DNA of 64,000 nt from Toxonevra muliebris (taxonomy: Eukaryota > Arthropoda > Insecta > Diptera > Pallopteridae). A program made the position numbers and the translations under genes. The stretch spans positions 65,466,852 to 65,530,851 of the forward strand of contig OY829329.1 in assembly GCA_963691655.1 (NCBI GenBank). The letters run 5' to 3'. Shown in pieces: positions 21,963-32,050 of the stretch (within the stretch, counting starts at the first letter, position 1; every line of letters starts with the position of its first letter). Below the pieces are notes generated by a model. It was given only the letters and a program-made list of their open reading frames with translations, was not told the origin of the DNA and made no database searches.

Positions 21963-23390
21963 TTGGAGAAATTGATTTGTCTAATTCCATGTTGTAACCG
22001 CGAATACTTTTATGATTTTTTGGACTCATTTTCAGAGTTATGTTTGTTTCAATTAAATAATTTGGTAAATAAAAATGGCAAAATCTTGGATTTGATTTAT
22101 GTTAATGATACTTCTAAGTTTACACTGTCGATTACTGAAACGTTTGCAAAACCTGAAGACCCTTACCACCCTACACTTATTTTACTTTAGGAATTAAATA
22201 GTGTCAATAACAACAATAGATGCTCTTATAATCCACAATTCCGGGAAAAGTTTAACTTTAAAAAAGCAACTTATTCAAAATTGTTTAAATTATTGTCGGA
22301 CGCGAAATGGCCTTCTACTTTTGATGACATTGACAACAGTGTCTTGACTTTTAATAATATTTTATACGACAGTTTTAATTTATGCGTTCCTAAACTAAAA
22401 TCAACTCCTGTTAATGATAACCATCCGGTGTGGTTTAACAAAGAATTAAAAAAACTTAAAAATAAAAAGTCTCGCAGTTTTAAATTGTTTAAAAGATCTG
22501 GAAATCAAATTGATTATTATCACTATTCCTTATTACGACACAAATATCAGGTACTTTCTAAAAAATGTTACCGAGATTATATTGAAAAAGTCAAGTCGAA
22601 TATTCATGTCGATGCTAAAGCTTTTTATGACTTTGTCAACACTAAACGTAAAAATGTTGGTTTCCCGTCCGCAATGAAATATAAGGACCAAGTATCTGAT
22701 GATGAAACTCTTGTGGCAAATATGTTTGCAAACTTTTTTAAATCAACTTATTCATCTGAAACTTTAAATAATAATAACATATATAATTTTGATCCTGTCA
22801 CGTATAACAATATTATGAATCCGGTTATTCACCCTGAAGATGTTTTAGAACATTTAAAGACTTTAAAAATCTCTTTTACTTACGGTCCAGATGAAATTCC
22901 GAATAGTATCCTAAAAACTTATGCTGAGTTTCTGTATTTGCCTCTGTTTAAAATTTTTGATTCTTCATTACGTAAGGGATATTTTCGCAAAAGTTGGAAG
23001 CGTTCATTTATAATTCCCTTACATAAAAATGGTACGAAATCTAACGTTGAAAATTACCGTGGTATTGCTAAACTGAGTGCAATACCCAAACTGTTCGAAG
23101 CAATTATAATATCGCAAGTAACCCATTCAGTAAAATCGTTAATTTCTTCATCTCAGCATGGGTTTGTAAAGGGGAGATCAACCGTTACTAATCTTCTTGA
23201 GTTATCGACCAATGTCATAAGTGGATTTTCTAATTGCCAACAGACTGACGCAATTTAAATGGACTTTAGTAAAGCTTTTGACAAAGTGAACCACGATTTA
23301 CTAATTAAAAAACTTGACTTTTATGGCTTTCCTCTTTTATTATTACAATGGATAGACTCGTACTTGAGTATCAAAATACCATCTGGTGTT
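21963..23390 (+). pseudogene. LINE ORF2 part 1: endonuclease end and N-terminal reverse transcriptase
   Basis: One continuous frame of 1,428 bases with only two in-frame stops, TAG at 22188 and TAA at 23256. The first 75 codons hold NGKILDLIYVND and EDPYHPTL, matching the end of Jockey-type endonucleases (final Asp-His region). The rest is reverse transcriptase: a TYGPDEIPNSIL block, IIPLHKNGTKSNVENYRGI, then HGFVKGRSTVTNLLEL. The first catalytic Asp lies in DFSKAFDKVNHDLL at about 23262-23303, directly after the TAA, where relatives have a Tyr codon. About 20 residues expected between WIDSYLS and the next motif seem to be missing. The absence of frameshifts suggests a fairly young copy. Confidence 0.85.
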
Positions 23391-23771
23391 TAAAACGTAC
23401 AGTTTCCGGGGTAACCTCAGCGGATTCCAGTAATCCAGCCAATTAAAATAAACACTCATAGTTTTTCCGAAAACGTTATAATTAATTAATTTATTTTGTT
23501 GGAAAATAACTTAACAATTTGAAAAGATTAAAAGAAAAAAAAAGATAAGATTAGAAAAGATTACGCGTGGCCAGACTCCTGACAGATTGGATAGACTTGT
23601 CCCGACAAACTCTGTGCATCGACCTTTTATATCGATGAGGCACCGTGGATGGTTTAATGGTGTTGGTGACGGTGGAAGGTGCAGGGCGTCTGAGGGGAAA
23701 GGGGCCAGCAGTTCCCACTCTCTACGACCAGGCGCACACTTGTGTCACCGTCGTGAGTGTGACAGCGATGT

Positions 23772-23824
23772 TTGTAGGTGGTTGCCAACGATGTAGTAAC
23801 TACTTGCGTTACAGCCACCTACAA
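23772..23824. repeat. Inverted repeat with 10-bp arms inside the insertion
   Basis: Arms TTGTAGGTGG (23772-23781) and CCACCTACAA (23815-23824) are exact reverse complements. A smaller GTAGT..ACTAC hairpin sits in the loop. Confidence 0.85.
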
Positions 23825-23841
23825 CAGTATGATGTCTGTAT

Positions 23842-23868
23842 GGTCATCATCTTGCACTGATGATGACC
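23842..23868. repeat. Hairpin with 10-bp perfect stem
   Basis: GGTCATCATC and GATGATGACC pair perfectly around a 7-base loop. Confidence 0.9.
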
Positions 23869-24127
23869 ACACACGATCACAGTCACTGTCGTACTGATGT
23901 GATTGTTGTGGGTAACTGTGATGACTGCGTGTGTGTGTATCAGCGAGTGATGTGGTGAGTTTGTGTTATGAGATATTGATGTGGGTAACCGTGATGACTG
24001 TGTGAGTTATGGTGAATAACTTAAGTAGAATATAAGTAAAGAAAAACTAAGAATAGATAATTAAACATAAGTGCATAAATTCAGAATGCAAGTAAAAAAA
24101 TAATAAAAAATAATAATAAATTTCAGT

Positions 24128-24147
24128 TATAACGACGCTTCGTTATA
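24128..24147. repeat. Palindrome at the right end of the insertion
   Basis: TATAACGA...TCGTTATA, 8-base arms around CGCT. It forms the last 20 bases of the insert, directly before the right TGTT copy. Confidence 0.8.
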
Positions 24148-24148
24148 T

Positions 24149-24853
24149 GTTCCACAAGGAAGCCATCTGGGTCCTATTTTGTTTTTGTTGTTTATTAATG
24201 ATCTTCCATCTGTTATCAAGCACTCTAAAATATTAATGTTCGCTGATGATGTGAAATGGGACACCAAATTAACTTTTAATTTACATATCAACTCAACTAT
24301 TAATAAGGCTAAGGGCATCCTTGGTTTTGTTAAAAGATGATCTAAAGAATTTAACGATCCATATGTCACGAAATCACTTTACACTGCACTTGTAAGACCA
24401 ATTCTGGAGTATGGTTCTGCTGTGTGGAGCCCTCAGTACAACTGTTATGCTGATAAGTTGGAATCTGTGCAAAAATAGTTCCTCTTGTTTGCTCTACGTT
24501 CGTTACACTGGAGTCCATCACAGCACCTCCCGCCTTATGAACAACGGTTAAAACTTATAAGCTTGCCAACTCTTCGGAGCAGAAGGGTTATGCTAAATGT
24601 GATGTTTGTGACTAAATTATTAAATGGTTATATTGATTCTTAATTTTTACTCAATGAAATCAAAATTAATGTTCCAAATCGCTGTTCTAGATATCCAATT
24701 CCTATTAAACTTGATGCTTGTAGAACAAACTATGCCCAAAATAATCCTTTTCGTTGTATGTGTAATAATTTCAATTCTCTGCACGACATTTTTGACATTT
24801 CCGACTCTCTCCAGTATATAAAATTAAATGTATTAAATTTTCTTAATCGTTAA
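24149..24853 (+). pseudogene. LINE ORF2 part 2: reverse transcriptase catalytic box to C-terminus
   Basis: The frame opens with VPQGSHLGPILFLLFINDLP and reaches the catalytic FADD box at about 24239-24250. The usual ~100 residues after it are deleted, and the frame resumes at KLTFNLHINSTINKAKG. It then runs through LVRPILEYGSAVW to a TAA at 24851-24853. At least three in-frame stops are present: a TGA near 24338, where relatives have Trp, a TAG near 24477, where relatives have Gln, and a further one near 24641. So it is inactive. It continues the frame of 21963-23390 across the 757-bp insertion. Confidence 0.85.
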
Positions 24854-24955
24854 ACAGCTGATGATTACTAATAATCTGTAGCTGTAAAGAAGACCAAATA
24901 GAGATTTATTCTCCCCAATCAGCGCTTTATCAGGGCATTCCGGAATGCATCTGAA

Positions 24956-25335
24956 TCGGTCACCAAATCTGTACGTCATGCGGATGTGTCCCTCGTGCGG
25001 ATGGGCGGGTAAGTGGGTCCGTTGGGATTCGTTCGTAAAAAAAAAGTGTGTAATTCGAAAGTATTATATTTCAAAAGTATTTTGTAAAAATTTCAGAGAG
25101 AAACTCGAAGTACTTTCGTAGATATAGAACATTATAGCGGCGAGTGTCAGTCAGGCCAAAACAGTCGCTCAGCGCTTCGGCTTCCCTTTCGGTCGTTCAG
25201 AAAGACTTAGCTATGCCTTTGTCCAGTACCTCCTGATTAATAACTCCGGTCTGCGATTGCATCGGTCACCGATCTGTGCGCCTCTTTTTCGTATTGAGCG
25301 AGAGGAAGGTCCGTTGGGATTTGACGGCATATTTA
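24956..25335. repeat. Direct repeat ~300 bp apart inside the hAT-like element
   Basis: The words CATCTGAATCGGTCACC / GCATCGGTCACCGATCTG and GGTCCGTTGGGATT occur at 24950-25030 and again at 25258-25332 in the same order. This suggests a partial internal duplication of the element's own sequence. Confidence 0.6.
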
Positions 25336-26133
25336 CAAACCGATATCCAAAAATTTGAACCCGTTCTTCTCAAAACAACAACAACAAACATATAAAATTT
25401 AAATATGTTTTTCTATACAACAATGGCCCCAGAACATAATAGAAAAAAAGTTCGGTTAACTTTTTGTTCAATTTCCGACGTTGTGCTTTCGAAAAGAGTC
25501 TAATTTTTGAGAAAAAAAATTTTGGCTGTCAGCCATTTCCTGAATTATCAGTCAAACGAAATAATAGTAGTATGTCTTAAGACCATAGTCATAATTTTTC
25601 TAAGAGTTTTTTAGTCCTTCCAGTGTGCCGCATTCGTGCGATGATGATTTTTAAAATGTATCCATGTAACTTGGAAATTTTTATCGAACACATTTTTTAT
25701 TTAATCTTTCGAAAAATGAAAAGAAAAATCTAAAATAGTTCTGACTTTTTTTTTTCAAAAGGCAACTTTTTTTTGTTTTTATCTGGGTCAAAAGAAAGCC
25801 CATGTATTTTCCTTTGAGAACTTTGAGTGTTTATCTATCAAAATGAACGTCTAGTAACTCGGTACACCGGATTCATTTGAGCTTAATCGATTTTAAGAGT
25901 GGGTTCCCTTGAGACGAAATCCCCCATGTGTTGCAATGAATTCCGGAGTCAGAAAGTACCTTACTATTACCCTCCAAGTTCTGGACCGCATTAACATAAC
26001 ATTAACCTTGATCAATTTTAAACGTGTCTCGCTGTTATAATATAAAATTATACCGGTGCGGGGAATTTGATTGAAAATCGGTGATTTTCTCGAGGGCTAT
26101 CGGGGAGATAGAAAAAATGAGTTGGCATCCCTG

Positions 26134-26141
26134 ATTCCAAT
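26134..26141. repeat. Right 8-bp target-site duplication (ATTCCAAT)
   Basis: Exact partner of 21714-21721. Confidence 0.85.
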
Positions 26142-26384
26142 TGAAGCTTTGAAAGCGCAATATATGCGGAAACAAAAAGAGCGTGTGAACGAGAGTAAGA
26201 ATTGCGACAGTATGAGTACGAAAAAGAAAGCTTGCAACTTATGTGTGAATAACGGATGTGGCTGGTCTTAATCTGTAGCAAACATTACTTGCATTAAACA
26301 TAAAGTATCGGCATAACATGCAGGAGAATATCAAACATTATATTTTTTTTTTGCTTAAATTTGTTTTTATTTCAAAAATGAATT
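26142..26384. other. Unique spacer between two transposons
   Basis: Host sequence that originally continued directly from 21721. No coding signal. Confidence 0.5.
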
Positions 26385-26421
26385 TTTTCCTTAAACAAAT
26401 TTTGCTCAGAGATGAATATTG

Positions 26422-26429
26422 CATATGGG
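26422..26429. repeat. Left 8-bp target duplication of the MITE (CATATGGG)
   Basis: Matches 27106-27113 (CATATAGG) at 7 of 8 bases. Confidence 0.7.
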
Positions 26430-27105
26430 TAGGGAAATGGTATCGGTAGTCGATACTTTGAGTACTCGATACATTGAGTACTCGATACTTTGAGTACTCG
26501 ATACTTTGAGTACTCGATACTTTGAGTACTCGATACTTTGAGTACTCGATACATTGAGTACTCGATACTTTGAGTACTCGATACATTGAGTACTCGATAC
26601 TTTAAGTACTCGACACTTTAACCCCGATATCCGATACTTTTATTATGAGTACTAGTACTCATTGAGTACATTGATGCTGGTATCGAAATTCGATACTTTT
26701 CAAAATTTCCAGTGCAAAAACTAGTATTAAAACATGCTAAAGCAATTAAACAGTACAACTTATTATGTTTTGAATATATGTCTAATTAGAGCAGAAGATC
26801 GATCGGATTTTGAGCTGTGCCACTTTTGTAGTTAGGGTGCGATATGTATCTATATTAAATAAGTATCTGCAATTTTTATATATATTTTTATATGCATATG
26901 TATATGAACTCAAAAAATCAAAAATTTACACATAATTCACACATTTTTTAAGCATTTTTTTACTTTTTTTCTACATTAGGTATCGAAACCCGATACTTTA
27001 GGTATCGAGTACATTTATGTCGATACTTTAGAGTACCCGATACTTTTCGGTCGATACTTCAAATGAGTACAGTATCGATACTTTCCCTCCGATACCATTT
27101 CCCTA
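26430..27105. mobile_element. hAT-like MITE packed with CGATA motifs
   Basis: The ends are perfect 17-base inverted repeats starting TAGGGAAATGGTATCGG, flanked by an 8-base duplication (7 of 8 match), as expected for a hAT-type element. It is 676 bp with no coding sequence. The inside is dominated by a 16-bp tandem repeat (26450-26628) and by further TATCGA/CGATAC words near 26640-26695 and 26980-27095. Confidence 0.8.
26450..26628. repeat. 16-bp tandem repeat GAGTACTCGATACTTT
   Basis: About 11 nearly identical units. GAGTACTC within each is a palindrome. Single-base variants (ACATT for ACTTT) alternate in the array. Confidence 0.95.
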
Positions 27106-28105
27106 CATATAGGTCAACTTTATTCCTAAAAAAATGGTTGCATATAGATGAATCTTGTCCTTAGATGAATTTTGCTTCTTAAATGAATCTAGTCCATAAA
27201 AAAATTCTATCTGTTTTTCGTCGTTAGAAGAATTTCGTCCCAAGATTTGTAGATTAATATCATCCATAGACGAGTATTATCCATTGATGAATTTGATCCA
27301 TAAAAGGCTTTTGCCAATAAATGAATTTTGCCCCTAGAGGAATTTTGTCTGTACACGAATATTGTGCCCAAACGAATTTCAAACCACGACGAATTTTGTG
27401 CCCAGATAAATTTTGTCCATAGACGAAATTTTTCCTAGACCAATTTTGCCCATCGATGAATTTTTTGTCCCCGCAAGTTTTGCCCATAGATGAAACTTTT
27501 GTCCCCAGACAAATTTTGGTCATGGACGAATTTTTTCCTCAGACAAATTTTGGCCTTAGATAAATATTTTGGCCCCAGACAAATTTTGCTCATAGATGAA
27601 TTTTTTGTCCCCAGACAAATTTTGGTCACAAATAAATTTTTATCCCCCGACAAATTTTGGCCATAGATGAACTTTTTTTCCAAAACAATTTTTGCCCATA
27701 GATGATTTCTTTCCCCAGACAAATTTTGCCCATTGAAGAAGCTTTTGTCCCCAGGCAAATTCCGCCCATAGATCAATATTTTTCCCAGACAAATTTTCTC
27801 CATAGATGAATTTTTTGTCCCCAGTCAAATTTTGGCCACAGATAAATTTTTATCCCCTGACAAATTTTGCCCATAGATGAATTTTTTTCTAAGAAAAATA
27901 TTTCCCATAGATGAAGCTTTTGTCCCTAGACAAATTTTTCTCATAGATAAATTTTTTTCCCCAGACAAATTTGCCTATAGATAAAGTTTTTGTCCCCTGA
28001 CAAATTTTATCCACTGATGAATTTTTTGTTTCACACAAATTTTGCCCATAGATGAATTTTTTTGGCCCCAGACAAATTTTGCTCATAGATAATGTTTTTT
28101 TCCTC

Positions 28106-30398
28106 TTTTTCATTAATCTCGCTTTTATTGTCACGAATCACTTTTAAATACGAAAGCTTCTATAAAGTATTTGAGAATTAAAAGTTTTTTTTTTCAAATT
28201 ATCCTCATTTATTTGTTTTATTTAATGAGAATTTGAAAACATTTTGTAACTACGATTTAAAACTCCAACTATAACTTCAAAATGTATGCACACATAAACA
28301 TATAAATCATACAGTCCATTAAAATACAATGATACTTAATACATTTTTATAACGTACTAAAACTTTTCTTTTCTTACCATTTTCCACGCTTGTGTATTGA
28401 TTACATTTTTAGTTTTACGTTAAGCAACAACTACGTAGCCAAAAGTATCCCGAACAAAAGCAAAACATAAAATACGTTTCAAACTTTAGGTCAATTACCG
28501 AACGCCTTAAGTGCTTTCATTTTAATCTATTCAAAGTTTTGCTTTTCTTATGCGCCACAACTTTCGATGAAATCCTTTACAACCAGCTAGCAATTTATAG
28601 CTGAAATATTTTGCTACTGCTCTTCAGAGCTTATTTTTTTTTCTTCTTTCATAAAACGCAATAAATTATCTTTATACTTTGGTAAAGTAAATGTAAGTAT
28701 AAATATGTATCTATAAGTTATGGTATATTCTTCGACTAAACTTAACTTGATTCGGCTCCCTTGACTCCCTAGACTATTTTTATTTTAGTGTAGTTACTGC
28801 AAAATAGTAATCAAAGCTAAAATTATTACAAAAACAACGATGTGAGAAAAATGGCTTATGATAGTAGTTGAATATGGTAGACGGACACAAGTGAAAGGAT
28901 GGCAGGGGAAATGCTGTGCTTGAAAATTAATTTCCCAAGTGCATTATTTAAGAAGAGAAAGAGAGAGAGAGAGAGAGAGGGAGAGAAAGAGCGAGACAGA
29001 ACTCTTCACTAATGAAAACTCCATAAACATTGTATAAAACTATACACAAAAATGTGTTAAAAAAAAAAAATATTAAAAATAAAAAGAAAAATCGAGTGAC
29101 TACAGTGTGTATTCTATAGATAAATCTGAGTTAAGATATTAGTTTAGTATGCGTATAAAAACAACAACCAACAACAACAAAAATAAACTAAAGAGAAAGT
29201 CAAAAACAAAAATTAAAGTTGACTTTAAAAAAGCATGAAAGTTCTGCTTTATATTGTTGATAAACTATGAAATCATTTAAGTATAAAACAGCTGCACTAC
29301 ACTACACTATACTACATGGGAAATACACACATGTTCTATACAATGCTGCTCGACAGACAGACAGACAGACAGACAGACGGACAGACGAATATTGCTCATC
29401 AATAACTTGCCTGAAAGTACAATACAATAACAAAAAACAGACAGCAACAAAAAGAAAAATAAAAAAAAAGAAACAAAAATATAAAAATAAAAAATAAAAA
29501 AATAAAAAAAGGCAGAAAAAGCAATTTTCACTTGATGTTTTCCTAAGAAGAAGAAGAAGAAGAAGAGGAAGCACTGTAGAGTTATAGTTGAAGCTGAAGC
29601 AAAGTAGTAAGGATGCCAGGGACGTCAAGGAGATAAAAATCACTCGAGCATTATGTTGAACCAGCAGCAGCTTGAAAGATTTTTATCTTATCGTCGATGA
29701 AAATGTTTTGTTTTGTTTTTTTTTTTTTATGAAATTCTTCTTCTTCTTCTTTTTTAACAACTACAGTTTTATGATTTTACTTTTTTTTTTTTTGTGTATT
29801 ATTGTTGTGCTTTTTTTTCTTCCCAAAGAAAAACAAAAAAAAAAAAAAAAAAATTTTACTTATTTTTTATTCTTTGTTCGCGCTCATAAAATTTTATGAT
29901 TTCGATCAAGTCAAGTGCGGAAATTATTAAGAGTAGAATCTGTTTCTCTGCTACTGCTGCCTAGCAAGGTTCTCAAACTCTTCCCCCCCTTCTTCCCACA
30001 TGTAAAATACTCACCTTTTAACTTCACATATAATACATTCGTGCTACATTTCCTGTAACTATGTGCCTCATCTTGTGCCGCATGTTGTTTGATGTATCGG
30101 AATAAATTTATATTGAAGCATAAAATAATCTTTGTATAAATGTGTGGTGTATCCTACAATCTCCAGCTTTTCGCTTGTGTCCTACTACCTACATACTATA
30201 TCCATATTCATATGTTTGAAGGTACAGCTTTGTCCTTCTTCCTTTTTTATTTTATTTTATTCTTTAGCACTACAATTCATACTTTATTATTGTTGTTGTG
30301 CTTCAATGATATAAAAATGTACTTTAGTACTTTTGTTTTTGATTGTTTGTAGTAGTAGTAGTAAAATTATTCCGTAGGCATTCAAATGCAAAAAGACA
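28106..30398. other. Non-coding DNA with simple repeats
   Basis: (GA)n at 28959-28980, (GACA)n at 29352-29387, A-rich tracts at 29440-29512, GAA run at 29547-29567, TTC run and poly-T near 29710-29780, poly-A at 29836-29852. A minus-strand GGTGAGT near 30009-30015 is a perfect donor match, but no supporting exon is seen. No gene. Confidence 0.6.
29352..29387. repeat. (ACAG)n microsatellite
   Basis: About eight tetranucleotide units with one ACGG variant. Confidence 0.9.
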
Positions 30399-30400
30399 TA

Positions 30401-31730
30401 AAAGGAGTGAGATTGAAAAAATCTTTTTAATAATTGTTTTTGGGTGAAAAATTTAAAAATTTCTTTGATCTAGTTATCTTTGAAAAATATCTCAGTTGTT
30501 ATTTTTAATGACAAACATGTTGATTTGTCGTGAGTTTGATCAAATTGAGTGAAGAAAAAGAAGAACGTCTTAAAATTATTAAAAATTTTCAAAAAAATCC
30601 AAATTGGTCCTACAAAAAATTGGCCAAAGAATTGAAGGTCTGCCCTCAAACTGTTTTCAATGTTATTAAGGAGAATTTTACCATCGATAGGAAACCTGGT
30701 TCGGGAAGAAAACAAAGACCACATGATATTGGGGAAGCCAAGAAAATAGAAAGCATATTGAAAAGATCTCCAGACAGGAATGCTCGGAAATTAAAATCGA
30801 ATTTCATACAAAAATATTAATGTTGTATAATGGACGACGAAACGTATGTACTGGCAGATTTTACGCAGCTTCCGGGACAAAATTCCAAAACGGCCGTCTG
30901 ATTTGCCCGTCTCTATATACATTGTTGTTGTGATGACTACATTTGTTCATTAAGCCTGTTTATATATAACTTCAAATAACGAAATTGACATGAACTTAAG
31001 TCATGACTCTGAAAATTAACCTCTAGATTTAATTTTCATAGTCTCCTAAAAAACTAACCAAATTTTTATGTTGCAGATGCTCGAAGACTTGTCCAAGAAC
31101 AATTTCGAATCCAAAAGCAGACGAAATTCCCTAAAAAATTCCTGGTATGGCAAGCTATATGCAGTTGCGGCAAAAGAAGCAAGTCATTTGTTACAGTGGG
31201 CTCTATAAATACCGAATTATACTTAAAAAAATGTTTGAAAAAACGACTTATTCCTTTCATAAGAGAGCACAATGTGTCCACAAATTTTTGGCCCTATTTG
31301 GCATCATGTCGCTACGGCAAGAAAGCTCTGGAGTGGTACCAAAGTAATAACATAGTTTTTGTACCAAGAGAGGCCAATCCTCCAAATTGTCCGGAGCTAA
31401 GAGCAGTGGAGAGATATTGGACTCTTGTGAAAAGAAAGAAACTTAAAGAGCACAAAAAAGGTGTCCCAAAATGTCGCAACAGATTGTAAAAGGAGATGGG
31501 CAAACTGTTCCAAAAAGGTGTCTGAAACAACAATCAAATCTCTAATGGAAGGCTTACCAACAAAAAGGTCCACGAGTTCATAAATAGTGGTTAGAACTAT
31601 AAAAGTTATATTTTTCTGTAATTTGTAAAATATTATCAATTAAATAAAGAAAAAATTAAAGCTCTAAGATCAACCGTTTAAAAATTATTGAATTTTATAT
31701 ATGTTAAGATTTTTTCGATCTCACTCCTTA
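30401..31730 (+). mobile_element. DD37E-type Tc1/mariner element, complete ends
   Basis: The left end AAAGGAGTGAGATTGAAAAA and the reverse complement of the right end TAAGGAGTGAGATCGAAAAA match over about 24 bases with two or three differences. TA dinucleotides flank both ends (30399-30400 and 31731-31732), the standard Tc1/mariner target duplication. The 1,330-bp length fits the superfamily. The transposase inside is broken, so any movement would need an enzyme from elsewhere. Confidence 0.85.
30530..31583 (+). pseudogene. DD37E Tc1/mariner transposase, inactive
   Basis: The first part (30530-30817) holds the DNA-binding region: WSYKKLAKELKVCPQTVFNV (helix-turn-helix) and KPGSGRKQRP. About 60-70 residues are then missing, and MDDETYVLADF (first catalytic Asp) appears at 30830. 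An extra ~170 bases interrupt the frame at about 30900-31075. The catalytic half resumes and reaches PPNCPELRAVERYW with the final Glu. The second catalytic Asp, normally in a PDLASC motif, is replaced by Tyr (PYLASC, near 31293). From this site to the Glu there are 37 residues, the spacing that defines the DD37E family. A frameshift near 31485 precedes the last block. No good ATG survives at the start (the frame opens with GTG). Confidence 0.85.
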
Positions 31731-31738
31731 TACAGTCT

Positions 31739-32050
31739 GCTATAGAAGAAAAGCGGGCTAAAAATTATATGACAGCAAAAGTGAAATAATTTAATATTTC
31801 AGTGTAAGAACGGCACAAGTAAAACGACTTAGAGTGAAAATGAAACGACTTAAAAGTAAGAGCATAAATGGTATAACAATTCTTTCAGCGGAAAAACAGC
31901 CTAGTGATTTATTCTGGTTTTGTTCTGAACATATTTTGATTCGCTTTTGCTCTCAACAATATTGGTGTCGCTTTGGCTCTTAAATAAAATTGTTCCATTT
32001 TTTTGTCTGAACTGAGAAGTTCAACCACTTTTCCCCTCATCCTCTTTTAT
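31739..32050. mobile_element. Inverted-structure MITE, copy A
   Basis: About 310 bp, similar along its length to 32447-32755 in the same orientation. It starts near TATAGAAGAAAAGCGGGCT and ends near AACCACTTTTCCCCTCAT, which pair imperfectly. The left half carries AAAAGTGAAAT and GAAAATGAAACGACTT. The right half carries their inverted forms (TTCGCTTTTGCTCT), so the whole unit can fold back. Its left edge lies within 10 bases of the mariner's right end. Confidence 0.65.

Larger units (their letters stand above)
23391..24147. mobile_element. 757-bp insertion into the LINE, class unknown
   Basis: It separates two codons of the reverse transcriptase and is flanked by a 4-base duplication TGTT (23387-23390 and 24148-24151). 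With one TGTT removed, the LINE frame runs on without a gap. The inside is GC-richer than the host LINE at 23570-23990 and contains several strong inverted repeats, two ~26-base direct repeats (near 23908 and 23981) and a TTTTATAT box near 23625. An A-rich tail at about 24035-24125 is followed by a palindrome at its right end. There are no TG...CA ends, so a solo LTR is not proven. A small non-coding transposon is the alternative. Confidence 0.65.
21940..24900 (+). mobile_element. Jockey-like non-LTR retrotransposon, 5'-truncated
   Basis: The + strand carries the end of an endonuclease domain followed by a reverse transcriptase and the C-terminal region, in LINE order. The first ORF and most of the endonuclease are missing, as usual for 5'-truncated LINE copies. 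Left and right edges are approximate because I could not fix the target duplication or a poly-A tail. It lies inside the hAT-like element and is broken by the insert at 23391-24147. Confidence 0.8.
21722..26133. mobile_element. hAT-like DNA transposon remnant hosting a LINE
   Basis: The left end begins CAGCGATGCCTAC. The right end, read in reverse complement, begins CAGGGATGCCAAC (11 of 13 match). Both ends are flanked by the exact 8-base duplication ATTCCAAT. Eight-base duplications with CAGNG-type ends are typical of hAT elements. Both subterminal regions also share CCCCGAT/ATCGGGG words. The element's own sequence is about 21722-21930 plus 24900-26133, and I found no hAT transposase in it. 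The middle is a Jockey-like LINE that itself contains another insert. Without those, the element would be roughly 1.4 kb and non-autonomous. Confidence 0.75.
26385..28105. repeat. ~40-bp minisatellite (GACAAATTTTGCCCATAGATGAA)
   Basis: Most of 27110-28105 is built from units containing CAGACAAATTTTGCCCATAG and ATGAATTTTTTGTCCCC, repeated about every 37-42 bases (roughly 25 units). The flank left of the embedded MITE (26385-26421) also has AAATTTTGCTCAGAGATGAA, so the array was interrupted by that insertion. Minus-strand open frames with recurring KICLG/KFIYGQNL text are read-through of the repeat and not genes. Confidence 0.85.

Noticed and set aside
23391..24147. Firm call of a solo LTR for the insertion
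   Set aside because: A TATA-like box and an A-rich 3' part fit, but the ends are not TG/CA and no primer-binding site or polypurine tract remains, so the class is left open.
27260..28134. Several minus-strand frames with recurring KICLG / FIYGQNLSGDK text
   Set aside because: The periodic peptide arises from the ~40-bp minisatellite. Units differ by indels that shift the frame, so no protein is maintained.
30009..30015. Perfect minus-strand splice donor GGTGAGT
   Set aside because: Such 6-mers are expected several times by chance in 64 kb. The upstream minus-strand sequence has only a 19-codon frame and no clear acceptor.
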